A DNA stretch of 64,000 bases. It comes from Ophiura sarsii (lineage: Eukaryota; Echinodermata; Ophiuroidea; Amphilepidida; Ophiuridae). Where the stretch lies: NCBI GenBank assembly GCA_035610835.1, contig CM069457.1:41643319-41707318 (forward strand). The letters are read 5' to 3'. A program made the position numbers and the translations under genes. Below are positions 21,530 to 33,734 of the stretch, one piece after another. How positions within the stretch are numbered: position 1 is the stretch's first letter; the number at the start of each line of letters is the position of its first letter. The notes below the pieces were generated by a model that did not search any database, was not told the DNA's origin, and saw nothing but the letters and a program-made list of their open reading frames with translations.

Positions 21530-24500
21530 TTAAGGGGGCTGTCAAGTGTCATTTCGTATTTTCCAGGAATTTCACTTTTCTTCATTTTTCAAAACTTCAG
21601 AGTGTTATCTATCAGTACATGCAAAGAAATTTTCAATTTTGAAATTCCAAACGCCTATTTAGAAGGATTTAAATCCCTTATTGTGATCATTGACAAAGTA
21701 GAATGGAAAAGTCTGCCCGCACGGGATCAGCGAAACTCCCATGCGCCGCGTATCCCGTGTTTTGTTTTTCACGCAAATTGGCACGCGCCAGTTCGCTTAA
21801 AATACGCGACGCTGTTATTTCGAAAGCCGTCAGTGCGTGCTGCGTTACCCGCTATGTTTTTGCCGCGTTTGAGGGCTTGTTCATACGCATTGTTTACGCA
21901 TCGGAGGCCCGACTTATCAAACCGTCATTTTTGCCGGGGTGTGGCTGAGCCTGAAAGCAAGTAGGCCTATTAGTAAAACAAGGCTTTAGCACAAGCGTTA
22001 GTGTCAAGGAGTTTGGAAAGAGAGAAGGAAAAAAGATAAAAAATAAAGGACAGAGAAAGATTTTGAATCCATGATCGGAGTGAAACATTGTAAGGAGATC
22101 AAAAAGACTTACACCGGGTTTTATCCGAAGACGTTAATGTTTTGTTTTTGTTTGGCATTTCGATGTTGTACAAGTCCGTTCCACCCGCCCGTCCATCTAA
22201 TAGGCGTACCTGTTTATCTATTTATTGTCATTACTGAATATGGTAGGCCTATATAATTACTTCGTATCGTTGTTAAGTTAGCTAGTTCTCAGTTAGTTCA
22301 CTCGGTGTACTAATTTGTCATTCAGTTATATCAAACATAATATCAATTATAAGTGCCGTTTTACCTAGGCCTACATGGGCATGATCGGAGAAGCATCCTC
22401 GGACCGATGAGCCGATGCTATCAAATGGTTCACATGGTTATCTCATAATAGTGTATAGTACATGTATTTGCACACGCGGCAATCAAACACACGACATGTG
22501 GAGTTGGGGGTGTATAGGGCCATGGAGAGCAGGGATGGACAGCCTCTCCTGGCATGTATTTTAATATACTATCCATTAGCTCATTTATTCAGTTGCGTTC
22601 GGGTCTAAGGCCCCGCTGTTAGGCCTACGGTTTGGTTGGTGACATGCCATATAAGACAAAATAAGTTCCAAGATAACCAGAAGTAGGCCTATACGGCCAA
22701 ACAAGTCATGTTTCTATAAAATCCTCCTAAAATGTCATAGTTAAATTGAATAATATAAAATTCTGGAACATTCCAAATGAAATTCGGACTGAACAAAGAA
22801 CAGAGATCTTCCCATTTCGATCGCTAAATGCCCATCATTCATATTTTGAATCAATGAAACGTCCGAATGTTCTAGACTGAAAGCAAAGGTGGAAGGGATG
22901 GGATTATGGTGGGAGAGGATGCTCTATATTTCTGCCCCTCGGACCCACCCCAATAAAAAATAGGGTAACATCGGTTTGGTTTATCACGAAGTTATGAGAT
23001 GTAAACAATAGGCCTGATTAATTAAATGTGTGGTTGCACCTTTGATATCCTTGTACTTTTGTGTCCTCTCAATAAAAAAAAATCAATCTAGGTATAGGTG
23101 ACAAGGCAATTCATAGGGATAGCCAATAAATAATAAAACCATGCAGTAATGGAAATACCGAATACTGTATATAGGCCTAGCACTAGAGCTAATTGTTAAA
23201 TAATGACCGTGTTTTCAACGTTATCATTGTTATCTTCAGTAGATAGCAAACTACTTTTATAAGAGATCCAACCGAAATGCTTAATAGAGCTATTGTTATA
23301 ACACTGAACAATCACTATTTAATAATTATCTTTGGTAGATAGCAATTCAAATCAATTTTAAAAGGATCCAAGTCCATTCTAATGGAAAATACTCATCATT
23401 TAACTACTGTGAAATGTGCTCCATTACCCGCCAGTGGCGTATCTGATGAGATCGCTTGTCAGAGGGGGAAATGGTACACTCTTAGAAAAAATGGTTCGTT
23501 TAAGAACCCTTTTTTGTCCCGCGGGGAGCACCTTTTGGCCTAAAAGGTTCTAAAAAGAACCTTAGAATGGTTCTTTGAAGAACTTTCAAATTTTAAATAA
23601 GACATAAAGGTATATTTACTTTTTTGTTTTTATGTAATATGCAAATTCAAGAGAAATGTAAACAAATTTAGTCCTTTTCAACTGTTAAAAATCATTTCTT
23701 CTTGGCTAAAAACATTTTTTACCGTTTTACCAAGAACCATTGAGGGTTCTCCATAATTTTTCCCCAAAAGGTTCTTGAAGCTTGAGGAACCATTTTCTTG
23801 GCTAAAGAACCCTTTTAGAACCTTTTTTGGTTCTAAAAGGAACCCAATGAAATTTCTATAGGGTTCCTTTTAGAACCAAAAAAGGTTCTAAAAGGGTTCT
23901 TTAGCCAAGAAAATGGTTCCTCAAGCTTCAAGAACCTTTTGGGAAAAAATTATGGAGAACCCTCAATGGTTCTTGGTAAAACGGTAAAAAATGTTTTTAG
24001 CCAAGAAGAAATGATTTTTAACAGTTGAAAAGGATTAAATTTGTTTACATTTCTCTTGAATTTGCATATTACATAAAAACAAAAAAGTAAATATACCTTT
24101 AGGTCTTATTTAAAATTTGAAAGTTCTTCAAAGAACCATTCTAAGGTTCTTTTTAGAACCTTTTAGGCCAAAAGGTGCTCCCCGCGGGACAAAAAAGGGT
24201 TCTTAAACGAACCATTTTTTCTAAGAGTGTATCTTCCCGGTAGGCTTTAACTTTACAGGCTGAGGATTGCCGCCGCCGCCGAGTCCGACATTTGAAAACG
24301 GGGAGGGTGGGGGTGTTCTCAAAATCCACCCCATCCGATTCAAATTGGGGCCCTTGCTCCCCCAACCCACTGTATTTACAGAAAATAAAACCTTTTAGCC
24401 CGGTAGTTTGAGCTGTTCTACCCGGTCAAATCCGTCGAGGGGTGACACTCTGCTGATACGCTACTGTTACTCGTTCGCTTGACAGTTTACCCATAGACAA

Positions 24501-25953
24501 TTCATATACGGTAGTCATTTTACAAACCGTTAAATTTATTTTCCTGCTTCATTAAACATTAGACCTATCGGACATATATTTCAGTTTCTTTTTCGGTGGC
24601 GCTGGCATAACGATGATCAAGTTCAGGTGGCATGTTGTGGCCTTTTACTATTTATGATGAAATTACAATTCGTGACGTGACTCATATTAATCATGTTAAT
24701 CAGGAGCTTACCCGATTCCGTCTCTTTAAATATCTGAGGTAGAAGAAGAGAAAACATGTAGGCCTAGAGCCTACCAACGACAGGTCTTAAATTAAATCTT
24801 CATCCCATTTCTTGCTTTCTCTCTGTTTCCAATTTTTCTCTCTCCTTTACTAAGTCCTTTATCTAGGATAGGTGTTGATTTTTACACCCAGACTACTCAC
24901 TATAATCCCGCCACGGTGCATTTTTAAATGATCACATTGATAAAGACTACACTGGCCTATAATGATAAACTCTGATGATTAGCCGCAGAGTGTTGCGCAC
25001 AGAAATTAATACACGAGCGTCTAAATCTTTGTCAACCGGTTCAACGCGCACGCGTCACCATTTATTTTACCAACTCAAAACATTCCGCGCGCGTCTGCGC
25101 TCATTGTCGATTAACGCACGCGCTTGAATGTGTTACGCTTCCCGGAAATTGTGAACGCACTTCGAATGCGCATAAAATGGTATGGCTTCTTTTTCAAATT
25201 CGACATCATGAAAAAGGTGTTTTTTAACACACATTTGAGGTTATTTTGATACCAAGAAAAGAACGGTTTGTAATGAAACTTTGCACGAAGTTGGGGATTT
25301 ATATGTTTCCCACAATATCTAAAGAACAGGATTTGAAATACGTGTATTTCCCCGTAAACCATGATCAAACGGCGGTATTGTCACTTTTCACATTCATCGG
25401 TTGATTTCTTTATGTTCATTTTTGAGTAAAAATACGATTTACAGACACGATAACTCAATACAAACTGCATCTGATGGACAGCAAGTAAGTTTAACGCAAC
25501 AACCATGATCTTCCCCAGGTTCCATTTTTTTTGTTTTTTGTTTTAGGCCTATTTCCCGATTTTTCGGATCATTTTGTGGAAATTCACGTTTGTTGTATTT
25601 AAAAATCCCATTTTGTTGCCTTATTTGGTCAATAAATAAAAAAATATCTCAGATATCAAAAAACAAAAAAAATGAAACCCGGGTAATTTTCTTAAGATTA
25701 CAAAAGTCGTAAAAGGACAGATTTTCAGAAAATATTTTTTTGGTTACCTTGTCCGAATTGAAGACTGGTCAAAATTCTCGTTTTTTATGATTTTCTCCAA
25801 AATGGTTCTTTTTAGAGCAATTTTATGTTCATGGTTAGATTTATTGAACCCTTTCCTTCAAAAAAATGTATACTTGTATATGGAATATATGAATAATTAC
25901 GTAGTTACGGCAGTTTTACGGAAGCTATTTCTGACACTTGACAGCCCCCTTAA
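21530..25953. mobile_element. 4.4-kb TTAA-flanked TIR element I
   Basis: Left end TTAAGGGGGCTGTCAAGTGT at 21530 and its complement ending at 25953. TTAA at both ends suggests a piggyBac-type target. No transposase frame is seen, so it would be non-autonomous, or two independent solo ends. The inside holds CpG-rich patches (21710-21930, 25020-25140) and a nested palindrome at 23475-24231. The 147-codon frame at 21521-21964 crosses the TIR and has no known domain. Confidence 0.6.
23475..24231. mobile_element. Near-perfect 757-bp palindromic MITE (family G)
   Basis: Two 371-bp arms (23475-23845 and 23861-24231) are reverse complements with only a few mismatches that I can find (for example GACATAAAGG versus GACCTAAAGG, and TTAGTCC versus TTAATCC) around a 15-bp loop. 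Ends are TACACTCTTAGAAAAAATGG and its complement; TA at each end suggests Tc1/mariner-type targeting. The arms are made of GGTTCT/AGAACC words. The near identity of the arms implies recent formation or arm-to-arm conversion. It encodes nothing. Confidence 0.95.
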
Positions 25954-26239
25954 TACAGCTAACATGCTAACAGGGAGAAAGGGCGCAATATAAATATTCA
26001 CGGTTAAGCTTGCGCATTTAGTGATATATTTAATGAGTTTTAAAGCCCTTACATTTTGTCAGAGCCAGGTAGAGGACAGCAAGGAATACATATAAAACAA
26101 TTCAATACACAAATAGCCAACTTACTGGGCAGGAACATGGCAAACAACAAGAGACAAGGCCAAATACAGGATATGCGAGCATGATGAAGAAAGACGGAGC
26201 ACGCAAAGCAAATTATGGGAGATCACTGCATGCGGGACA
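25954..26239. other. Spacer
   Basis: No feature recognised between element I and the AGCTAATAT array. Confidence 0.4.
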
Positions 26240-27790
26240 TTAAGGTGCGATATTACATTTAGCTGCATTAGAAACCTAATAGCCACCAATAGCCTCAGCT
26301 ATTGCGGATACTAGCTAATGGTACTTGTAGCTGATATTGGATGATATTAGGTAATAAAGGGGGATATTAGATATTAGCTATAGGTAATAAGATATTAACT
26401 ACTACAATTAACCCGTTAATGCCGTAGCTATTATCAGCTATAGCTAGCTAATATGGTATATTAGTATAGTACTCAAATACATCTAATATCAGCTATTATA
26501 TATTAGCTATAGCTATAAGATATTGGCTATTACAATGTGCTTATTGTATTAGCTAATATCAGCTACAAACCTACCTATAGCTGATATTAGCTATTACAAC
26601 ATTCTATTATAACAATCATATAAGCTATTGCCTTCTAATATAAGCTGATATCGGCTAACTAGAACGCTAGCTAATATAAGCTACTACCCGCTAATGCGAT
26701 ATGATAGTTCGATTTCTTCTTTATTGTAAACATAGATATACCAGCTATTAGCTATTACAACAATCTAATATACGCTATTGGAAGCTAATATAAGCTATTG
26801 GTAGCTAATATCAGCTATTGATAGCTAATATCGGGTTATGCGCTTATAGTTAGATTTTTATTTTATTATAAACCTAGCTATAGCTGATATAAGCTATTAC
26901 AACAATCAATTATAAGCTACGGGTAGCTAATATAAGCTATTGGTAGCCAATATAAGCTATCGATACCTAATATTGGCTAATAGGATAATGGTACATAGAT
27001 TCTTACTTTATTCTAAATCTAGCTATAGCTGATATTAGCTATTACAAGGCCTTCTATTATAACAATCATATAAGCTATTGCTATCTAATATAAGCTGATA
27101 TCGGCAAACTAGAGCGCTAGCTAATATAAGCTACTACCCGCTAATGCGATATGATAGTTCGATTTCTTCTTTATTGTAAACATAGATATACCAGCTATTA
27201 GCTATTACAACAATCTAATATACGCTATTGGAAGCTAATATAAGCTATTGGTAGCTAATATCAGCTATTGGTAGCTAATATCAGCTATTGATAGCTAATA
27301 TCTGGTTATACGCTAATAGTTCGATTTTTATTTTATTATAAACCTAGCTATAGCTGATATAAGCTATTACAACAATCTATTATAAGCTACGGGTAGCTAA
27401 TAATAAGCTATTGGTAGCCAATATAAGCTATCGATACTTAATATTGGCTAATAGGATAATGGTACATAGATTCTTACTTTATTCTAAATCTAGCTATAGC
27501 TGATATTAGCTATTACAACCTTCTATTATAACAATCATATAAGCTATTGCTATCTAACATAAGCTGATATCGGCTTAATAGAGCGCTAGCTAATATAGCT
27601 AATATTCGCTAATGCGATATGGTAGTTCGATTTCTTCTTTATTCTAGACATAGATATACCAGCTATTAGCTATTACAACAATCTAATAATTCGCTATTGG
27701 TAGCTTATATAAGCTATTGGTAGCTTATATAAGCTATTGGTAGCTAATGTCAGCTATTGATAGCTAATATCGGGTTATGCGCTAATGGTA
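26240..27790. repeat. AGCTAATAT satellite with ~460-bp higher-order repeat
   Basis: A low-complexity array of AGCTAATATAAGCTATTGGT-type units. Longer blocks repeat with a ~450-470 bp period: the marker GTTCGATTTCTTCTTTATT occurs at 26707, 27157 and 27625. Three higher-order copies, the last shorter. A stray piece of the block (CTAGCTATAGCTGATATTAG) lies at about 33020-33063. Confidence 0.9.
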
Positions 27791-28487
27791 GTTATATTTG
27801 GAGGACGGGTACCGGCATCCTAAGATTTTCAAATCGAAGTTTGTGTGCGAAATATCTCGAAAAATACAGCTTGAATTAGTAAAATTTGTGGACACGATAT
27901 TGGTACAGTATTTATCTCGGCTGAGTTCGAGTGACTGGTTATTTGGAGAATTATGAGGGATAATGTTCCCGCGATAGGGATATTTATTTTCTATTCCGAC
28001 ATCGTCACATCAAAGAAAATGGCGGCGATTCTAGTTATTGTACCCCCCGTATATCACCATAATGTTTTATATACTCCATGCGATCCGTCGCTGATCGCAA
28101 GCGTGGATCACCGTTTTTCCAATCAAGGGGCGTAATTTTGTTTTGTCGTGGTTTACTACTCATGTGTGTGGGCGGAAAGAGTTCAAGCGTAATAGAGCAT
28201 GAAGCTAAAACTATATGAATCCCCCATCCCAAACGCCACTACGCGCAATTGAGTTTGTTGAATTTTGTACCACCCCTAGAGATTGCCTCAGAAAAAAATT
28301 GTGTTTGCGATTTCGTCTTTATTAATCCATCAATGGATTCCGGATTTTGTGAGCATGTACAAATCGCAAATAACTTGGACGAGTTCAAAGTTGGGGTTAA
28401 TCTGCCTCATAGGAGTAAAACTATTTTTTTGCCTTGAGAAGCATATTTTTCTTAGTAAAATACAACGATGCATGCTCGGGGGTGGTA
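27791..28487. other. CpG-richer spacer with a YY1-like site
   Basis: Contains AAAATGGCGGCGATT at about 28016, matching the vertebrate YY1 consensus core AAGATGGCGGC, followed by a 38-codon frame from that ATG. It could be a promoter or first exon, but no donor or partner exon is clear. Confidence 0.3.
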
Positions 28488-28700
28488 CTCACGTATGTAA
28501 GGCATACGGGGAGGTGCCGCTCCAGTGGGTCGTTTTTCATGAGACATCCTTAGCCATGGGTAGGCTTTTCAACTGAAAAATCCTTAGACATGGGTCTATC
28601 CAAAATCACCCTTAGAAATGGGTAGGGGATTTGATTCTCCAGCGGCACACCCCCGACCAAACCAAATCTGAGTACACCCCCCTTTTTCCCGGGGATGTAT
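28488..28700 (-). repeat. Dispersed repeat B, copy 2 (inverted)
   Basis: The complement of the 2330-2655 repeat: CGGCACACCCCCGACCAAAC appears at about 28643, with TAGACATGGGT-type internal repeats. Ends unresolved. Confidence 0.65.
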
Positions 28701-28717
28701 GAGCGTTGCTATTTTTG

Positions 28718-29030
28718 TTTGATGTTTACATAACAAACAGAGTCCCCCGACTTGTCGCGGTTTTAGTTATACCATTGTAATACTTGCTACGTCACACCAT
28801 ACTTGATGTATGAGGGCGAATCTTTGCTGTATAGATAATCAATTGTTTGATGTTTACGTAACAATTGGATGCCTTTTTCACTGAATCACGCTGGGCCCAT
28901 TACTCATTAGTACATGGAAAGAGCGTGGACATTTACATAATTATGTTATGTTTACATAACAAACAGAAAAAACTTGTCGCCGCGGTTTTAGTTATACCAT
29001 TGTAATACATGCTAGTATTACACCATACGG
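28718..29030. repeat. Direct repeat, ~87 bp, two copies
   Basis: ATGTTTACATAACAAACAG ... GCGGTTTTAGTTATACCATT ... CACCATAC occurs at 28723-28803 and again at 28947-29028. Confidence 0.8.
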
Positions 29031-29399
29031 TAATATTGAAGACTGGGGGATGTAATCTATTCAAAATCATTGCCAAAGTTGGCCACATCGTTAGTTCGTA
29101 AAGAACTATGGGCGCCGCAAATCATGCACATTTTTAAACCATTTTAGGTAAAAAGCGGTTTACTTTCATGATTTTTAGTTGCTTGTGCGGGGTTATATAG
29201 ACATCAGTGAATACATTCTAGCCACATCGTACTACATCGCTGTATTCATCTAGGTAAACATGGAGTTTTCTACATATTTTGGTCAACTAATTTTCAATAA
29301 AATGTCGCCCTCTGAAGTCAATGATATGAACATCCCTAGCATTATAATAGGCTATACCTTTTAATTGAATATATTATCGACTCGCACATAGAAATGATC

Positions 29400-31515
29400 G
29401 GTTCTTTAAAAAATAAAAAATAAATTATCCAAACATTAATGATATTTGCGTCCATTTTCCAAATTTTGACATTTGTCGGTCAGACTCAGGCCTACTTATT
29501 TTATTTTTTTAAATGCTCATGATTTCTATACGAAAGACATTTTTGTCATGAAATTGATTGCGGCTTGACTTTTTTTTGTATCATCGATCTCATGTACCCC
29601 CAAAAAATGAATTATTTAACCAAATAATGGTATTTGGGCTATTTTTTCAAATGTTGATATTTGTCGGTCAAGCCGAGAATTTAAAAATAAATCGTTATGA
29701 TTTCTATGCGAATGACTTTTTTTGTCGCCAAATTGATTGCGGCTTGACTTTTTTGCATCATCGATCTCATATGTACCAACAAAATTGAATTATTTAACCA
29801 AATAATGGTATTTGGGTTAATTTTTTTTCAAATTTTGATATTTGTCGGTCAAGCCTAGAATTTAAAAAAAAATTGTTATGATTTCTATGCGAATTACTTT
29901 TTTGTGGTCAAATTGATTCCGGCTTGACTTTTTTGTATCATCGATCTCAAACGTACCCCAAAAAATTGAAATTACTTTAATAACCAAATAATGGTATTTG
30001 GGCTAATTTGTCAAATTTTGATATTAAGTCAAGCCTAGAATTTAAAAAAAAAAATTATGATTTCTATGCGAATGACTTTTTTGTCGCCAAATTGATTGCG
30101 GCTTGACTTTTTTGCATCATCGATCTCATACGTAGCAAAAATAAAATTGAATTATTTAACCAAATAATGGTATTTGGGCTAATTTATCAAATTTTGATAT
30201 TTGTCGGTCAAGCCTGGAATTTAAAAAAAAATTGTTATGATTTCTATGCGAACAACTTTTATTTTGTGTCAAATTGATTGCGACTTGACTTTTTTGTATC
30301 ATCGATCTCATACGTACCCAAACAAAATTGAATTATTAAACCAAATAATGGTATTTGGGCGAATTTTTCAAATTTTGATATTTGTCAGTCAAGCCTAGAA
30401 TTAAAAAAAAAAATGATTTCTATGCGAATTACTTTTTTTGTCGCCAAATTCATTGTGGCTTGACTTTTTTGCATCATCGATCTCATGCGTACCCCAAATA
30501 ATTGAATTACTTTAATAACCAAATAATGGTATTTGGGCTAATTTGTCAAATTTTGATATTTGTCAGTCAAGCCTAGAATTTAAAAATAAATAAATTATGA
30601 TTTCTATGTGAATGACTTTTTTGTCGCCAAATTGATTGCGGCTTGACTTTTTTGCATCATCGATCTCATACGTACCAAAAATAAAATTGAATTATTTAAC
30701 CAAATAATGGTATTTGGTCTATTTTTTTCAAATTTTGATATTTGTCGGTCAAGCTTGGAATTTTAAAAAAATATTGTTATGATTTCTATGCGAACAAACT
30801 TTTTTTGTCGTCAAATTGATTGCGACTTGACTTTTTTGTATCATCGATCTCATACGTACCCAAACAAAATTGAATTATTTAACCAAATAATGGTATTTGG
30901 GCTCATTTTTCAAATTTTGATATTTGTCGGTCAAGTCTAGAATTAAAAAAAAAATTGTTATGATTTCTATGCGAATGACTTTTTTGTCGCCAAATTGATT
31001 GCCGCTTGAGTTTTTTGTATCATCGATCTCATATGTACCCACAAACATTGAATTACTTAACCAAATAATGGTATTTGGGCTAATTTTTCAAATTTTGATA
31101 TTTGTCGGTCAAGCCTAGAATTAAAAAAAATGTTATGATTTCTATGCAAATGACTTTTTTGTCGTCAAATTGATTGCAGCTTGACTTTTTTGTAACATTG
31201 ATCTCATACGTACCCAAACAAAATTGAATTATTTAACCAAATAAAGGTATTTGGGCTAATTTTTCAAATTTTGATATTTTAGAATTAAAAAAATTAAAAA
31301 AATTCTATGCGAATGACTTTTTTGTCGCCAAATTGATTGCGGCTTGACTTTTTTGTATCATGGATCTCATACGTATCCAAAACAAACAAAAAATCATATA
31401 ATGATATTTGGGTCCATTTTCCAAATTTCGGCATTTGGCGGTCAGGCAAATTAAAAAAAATCCTTATGATTTCTATGCGAATATAATTGTTGTCAAATTG
31501 ATCTCATAGGTAACT
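29400..31515. repeat. ~180-bp satellite array, about 12 monomers
   Basis: The marker CATCGATCTCAT recurs at 29582, 29759, 29939, 30118, 30300, 30475, 30658, 30842, 31021, 31196 and 31359, spaced 163-184 bp and mostly near 180. Each monomer carries TTAACCAAATAATGGTATTT, TTTGTCGGTCAAGCC, TGATTTCTATGCGAA and GATTGCGGCTTGACTTTTTT. The first and last monomers share a variant (GTCCATTTTCCAAATTT) not seen in the middle ones. Small frames inside are chance. Confidence 0.95.
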
Positions 31516-32940
31516 AAAAAGGTGATAAAACAACAAAAAGCAACTACTGCACTGGCATTTTTTAACTGTAGTGTAAACTAAAGTGCAAGTGAATGGCAGT
31601 AACAAAACAAGTAAATAAAGATGAATGATCGAATCTTTGACAAAAATAATCACACTAGAGTTAAGATTACATTATGTTAATATCCATGCTGATCAAATTA
31701 CGGGCAAAATATCTGTTTTCAATCGACTACGAAAACTAATCTCAGTCATTCAATGCATCGCGAGACTGCCGAATTATACGTATTCGCTGTCAATTGAAAG
31801 CAAAACCCATTTTACCGCAAAGCTTTTAATTGCCTCTTTATGCAGTTTAAAGAAATTTTAAGCCAAGTTTTCAATTACTGTTTGCCTGGACTGTCGGTAT
31901 ACAAAGACGAATTTACAAAATTATTAATTTTAATCGATCGCGGCTATTCCGTTCAAAAGCGCATGTGTGTATATTGCCTTGTTTTACGATGTAAACAATA
32001 ATATCATATGCCGCCGGGCGATCAGCTGATCGATGTTGAAAGAACACAATGCGCATGCTCTAATCAGTTTCGTTCATCTCTCGCCGGTGATGGCATAACG
32101 AATAAGATAGCCAAGTCGGCCCTCGTGATTGTGAGGATTGTTAGTTCAAAATGATGTTTTGGAATTCAATCAGGCAACTAAATTTGACTATCATGTCACA
32201 CCTTGTGTACGCAACTTCGTGGATGGACCCATGTTCATCTTAATAAACTGTTTATGTAAAGATTATTACATTACTGTTTCTACTGCCTATTCTTCTTTGT
32301 ATATTGTGCATTTTGTGTACAAGTGTGTTTAAATGTGCACTTCACTCAAACTTTCACCAGCCCCATTCCATTTAAATGGAATTTGCATTTCAACTCTTGC
32401 TAATTAATAGACAAGCATGTCTATATAAATTACATGCTACAATCAGAGAGATGTTATATTACCTACACCTCCGTGCTACAATTGTATTGGTGACAAAACG
32501 TAATGATATACCACTAATGAGTACTGAATCTTGTCCCTGCGTAGAAAGGCAACATTTTCTTACCCGCATGGTCACCGCTAAGTCCTAGGTCCCCTTAGGG
32601 CGAAGGTTGCAACCGGAAAGTACATTAATCAAATCAAACTTTTTACCTTCGCACCTAAATACAATCTCCAGGCCACATCAAACACCAACAGCAGCTCTGT
32701 CAGCAATTCATTCTTATGGTTGAATCAAATACAAAGCAAACCCTTTAGAACAAATAAACGGGTTTCAAATATTATCTCCCACACAATAAATCCAAACCAC
32801 TTCATAATCATTTCATTTTCATACCATCACTCTCCGCCCGTCCTCCATGGTTCTGGTCAGATCCTAACATATCATGTTAAAACCAATACAATGTCAATAA
32901 CTGCCCTATTGATAACCACTACATCTGACACTGCTAAACC
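31516..32940. other. Spacer with a possible promoter-like patch
   Basis: Mostly unremarkable. The patch at 31930-32110 is richer in CpG and contains AATGCGCATGCTC, close to an NRF1 site. Frames of 60-94 codons downstream have no known domain and no clear splice structure, so no gene is called. Confidence 0.35.
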
Positions 32941-32942
32941 CC

Positions 32943-32999
32943 ATCAACCGCGAAACTCGAAAACCGCGAAACTCGAAAACCGCGAAACCCGAGAACCGC
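32943..32999. repeat. 17-bp tandem repeat
   Basis: About three and a half units of AACCGCGAAACTCGAAA. Confidence 0.9.
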
Positions 33000-33149
33000 T
33001 CTAGTTTTACTTTATTATAAACCTAGCTATAGCTGATATTAGCTATTACAACAATATATTATAAGATAAAACATTAACTTGATCGTTTCCCAAACACATC
33101 AAGGGTCGTTCTTAAAAAAGCCAATAAAATGTAAAAATGTAAACACCTT

Positions 33150-33396
33150 TTAACGCTTTCCACGCGGCTATTATTTTTACCATACACAAAAGAGATTTTT
33201 CAGAAACCTTTCATAATTTTCAAAGTCTATCTCAAAGATTACTGACCAAACACAAGGCATGTTTGTACTTATTTCAATGCATTTCTCACGGTGATTCCAA
33301 ATATGGTAATGAAATACAATAATTTTGACATTTTTGAAACATTTTGTGAATTTTTGGAATGTCGTCTGCAGCTGCCTGCCGCGTGGAAAGTGTTAA
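33150..33396. mobile_element. MITE family D, copy 2
   Basis: Full-length relative of 4720-4978 in the same orientation, TTAA at 33150-33153 and 33393-33396. Ends are CGCTTTCCACGCGGC and GCCGCGTGGAAAGTG. Confidence 0.85.
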
Positions 33397-33639
33397 GGTG
33401 ATTACATTTGATATAACTTTGGTGTAGGAAGCCAATGACGTTTAAACCGGTATTAAAAGCATGTTTAGAGTTTAAACATCACATTGTTGGTGTTTTTAAC
33501 TTGGTGTTAGAAGCCATAGAAATTTAAACCCTTATTAAGCGTTAAAACATCAAATCGATCCCGGAACACACGATTGGTCGTTCTTTAAAACGTGTAGGTG
33601 TAGAAAGCCAATAAAAGTTAAAATTCTTAATATGCATGA

Positions 33640-33722
33640 TAACACTTTCTACGCGGCCATAATTTACCATAATTATTATCGAACAACAGATTTTTCGGAA
33701 ACCTTTCGTAACAGTTTTCAAT
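33640..33722. repeat. MITE family D, truncated left part
   Basis: Begins AACACTTTCTACGCGGCC and continues ~80 bp, then breaks into the start of the 100-bp satellite array. The array boundary therefore lies inside a MITE. Confidence 0.7.
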
Positions 33723-33734
33723 GAGGAAAAAATA

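Noticed and set aside
21521..21964. 147-codon frame
   Set aside because: Crosses the TIR of element I; overlapping frames of similar length and no domain.
31625..32588. Small frames suggesting a gene
   Set aside because: No domain, no splice structure and ordinary AT-rich composition.
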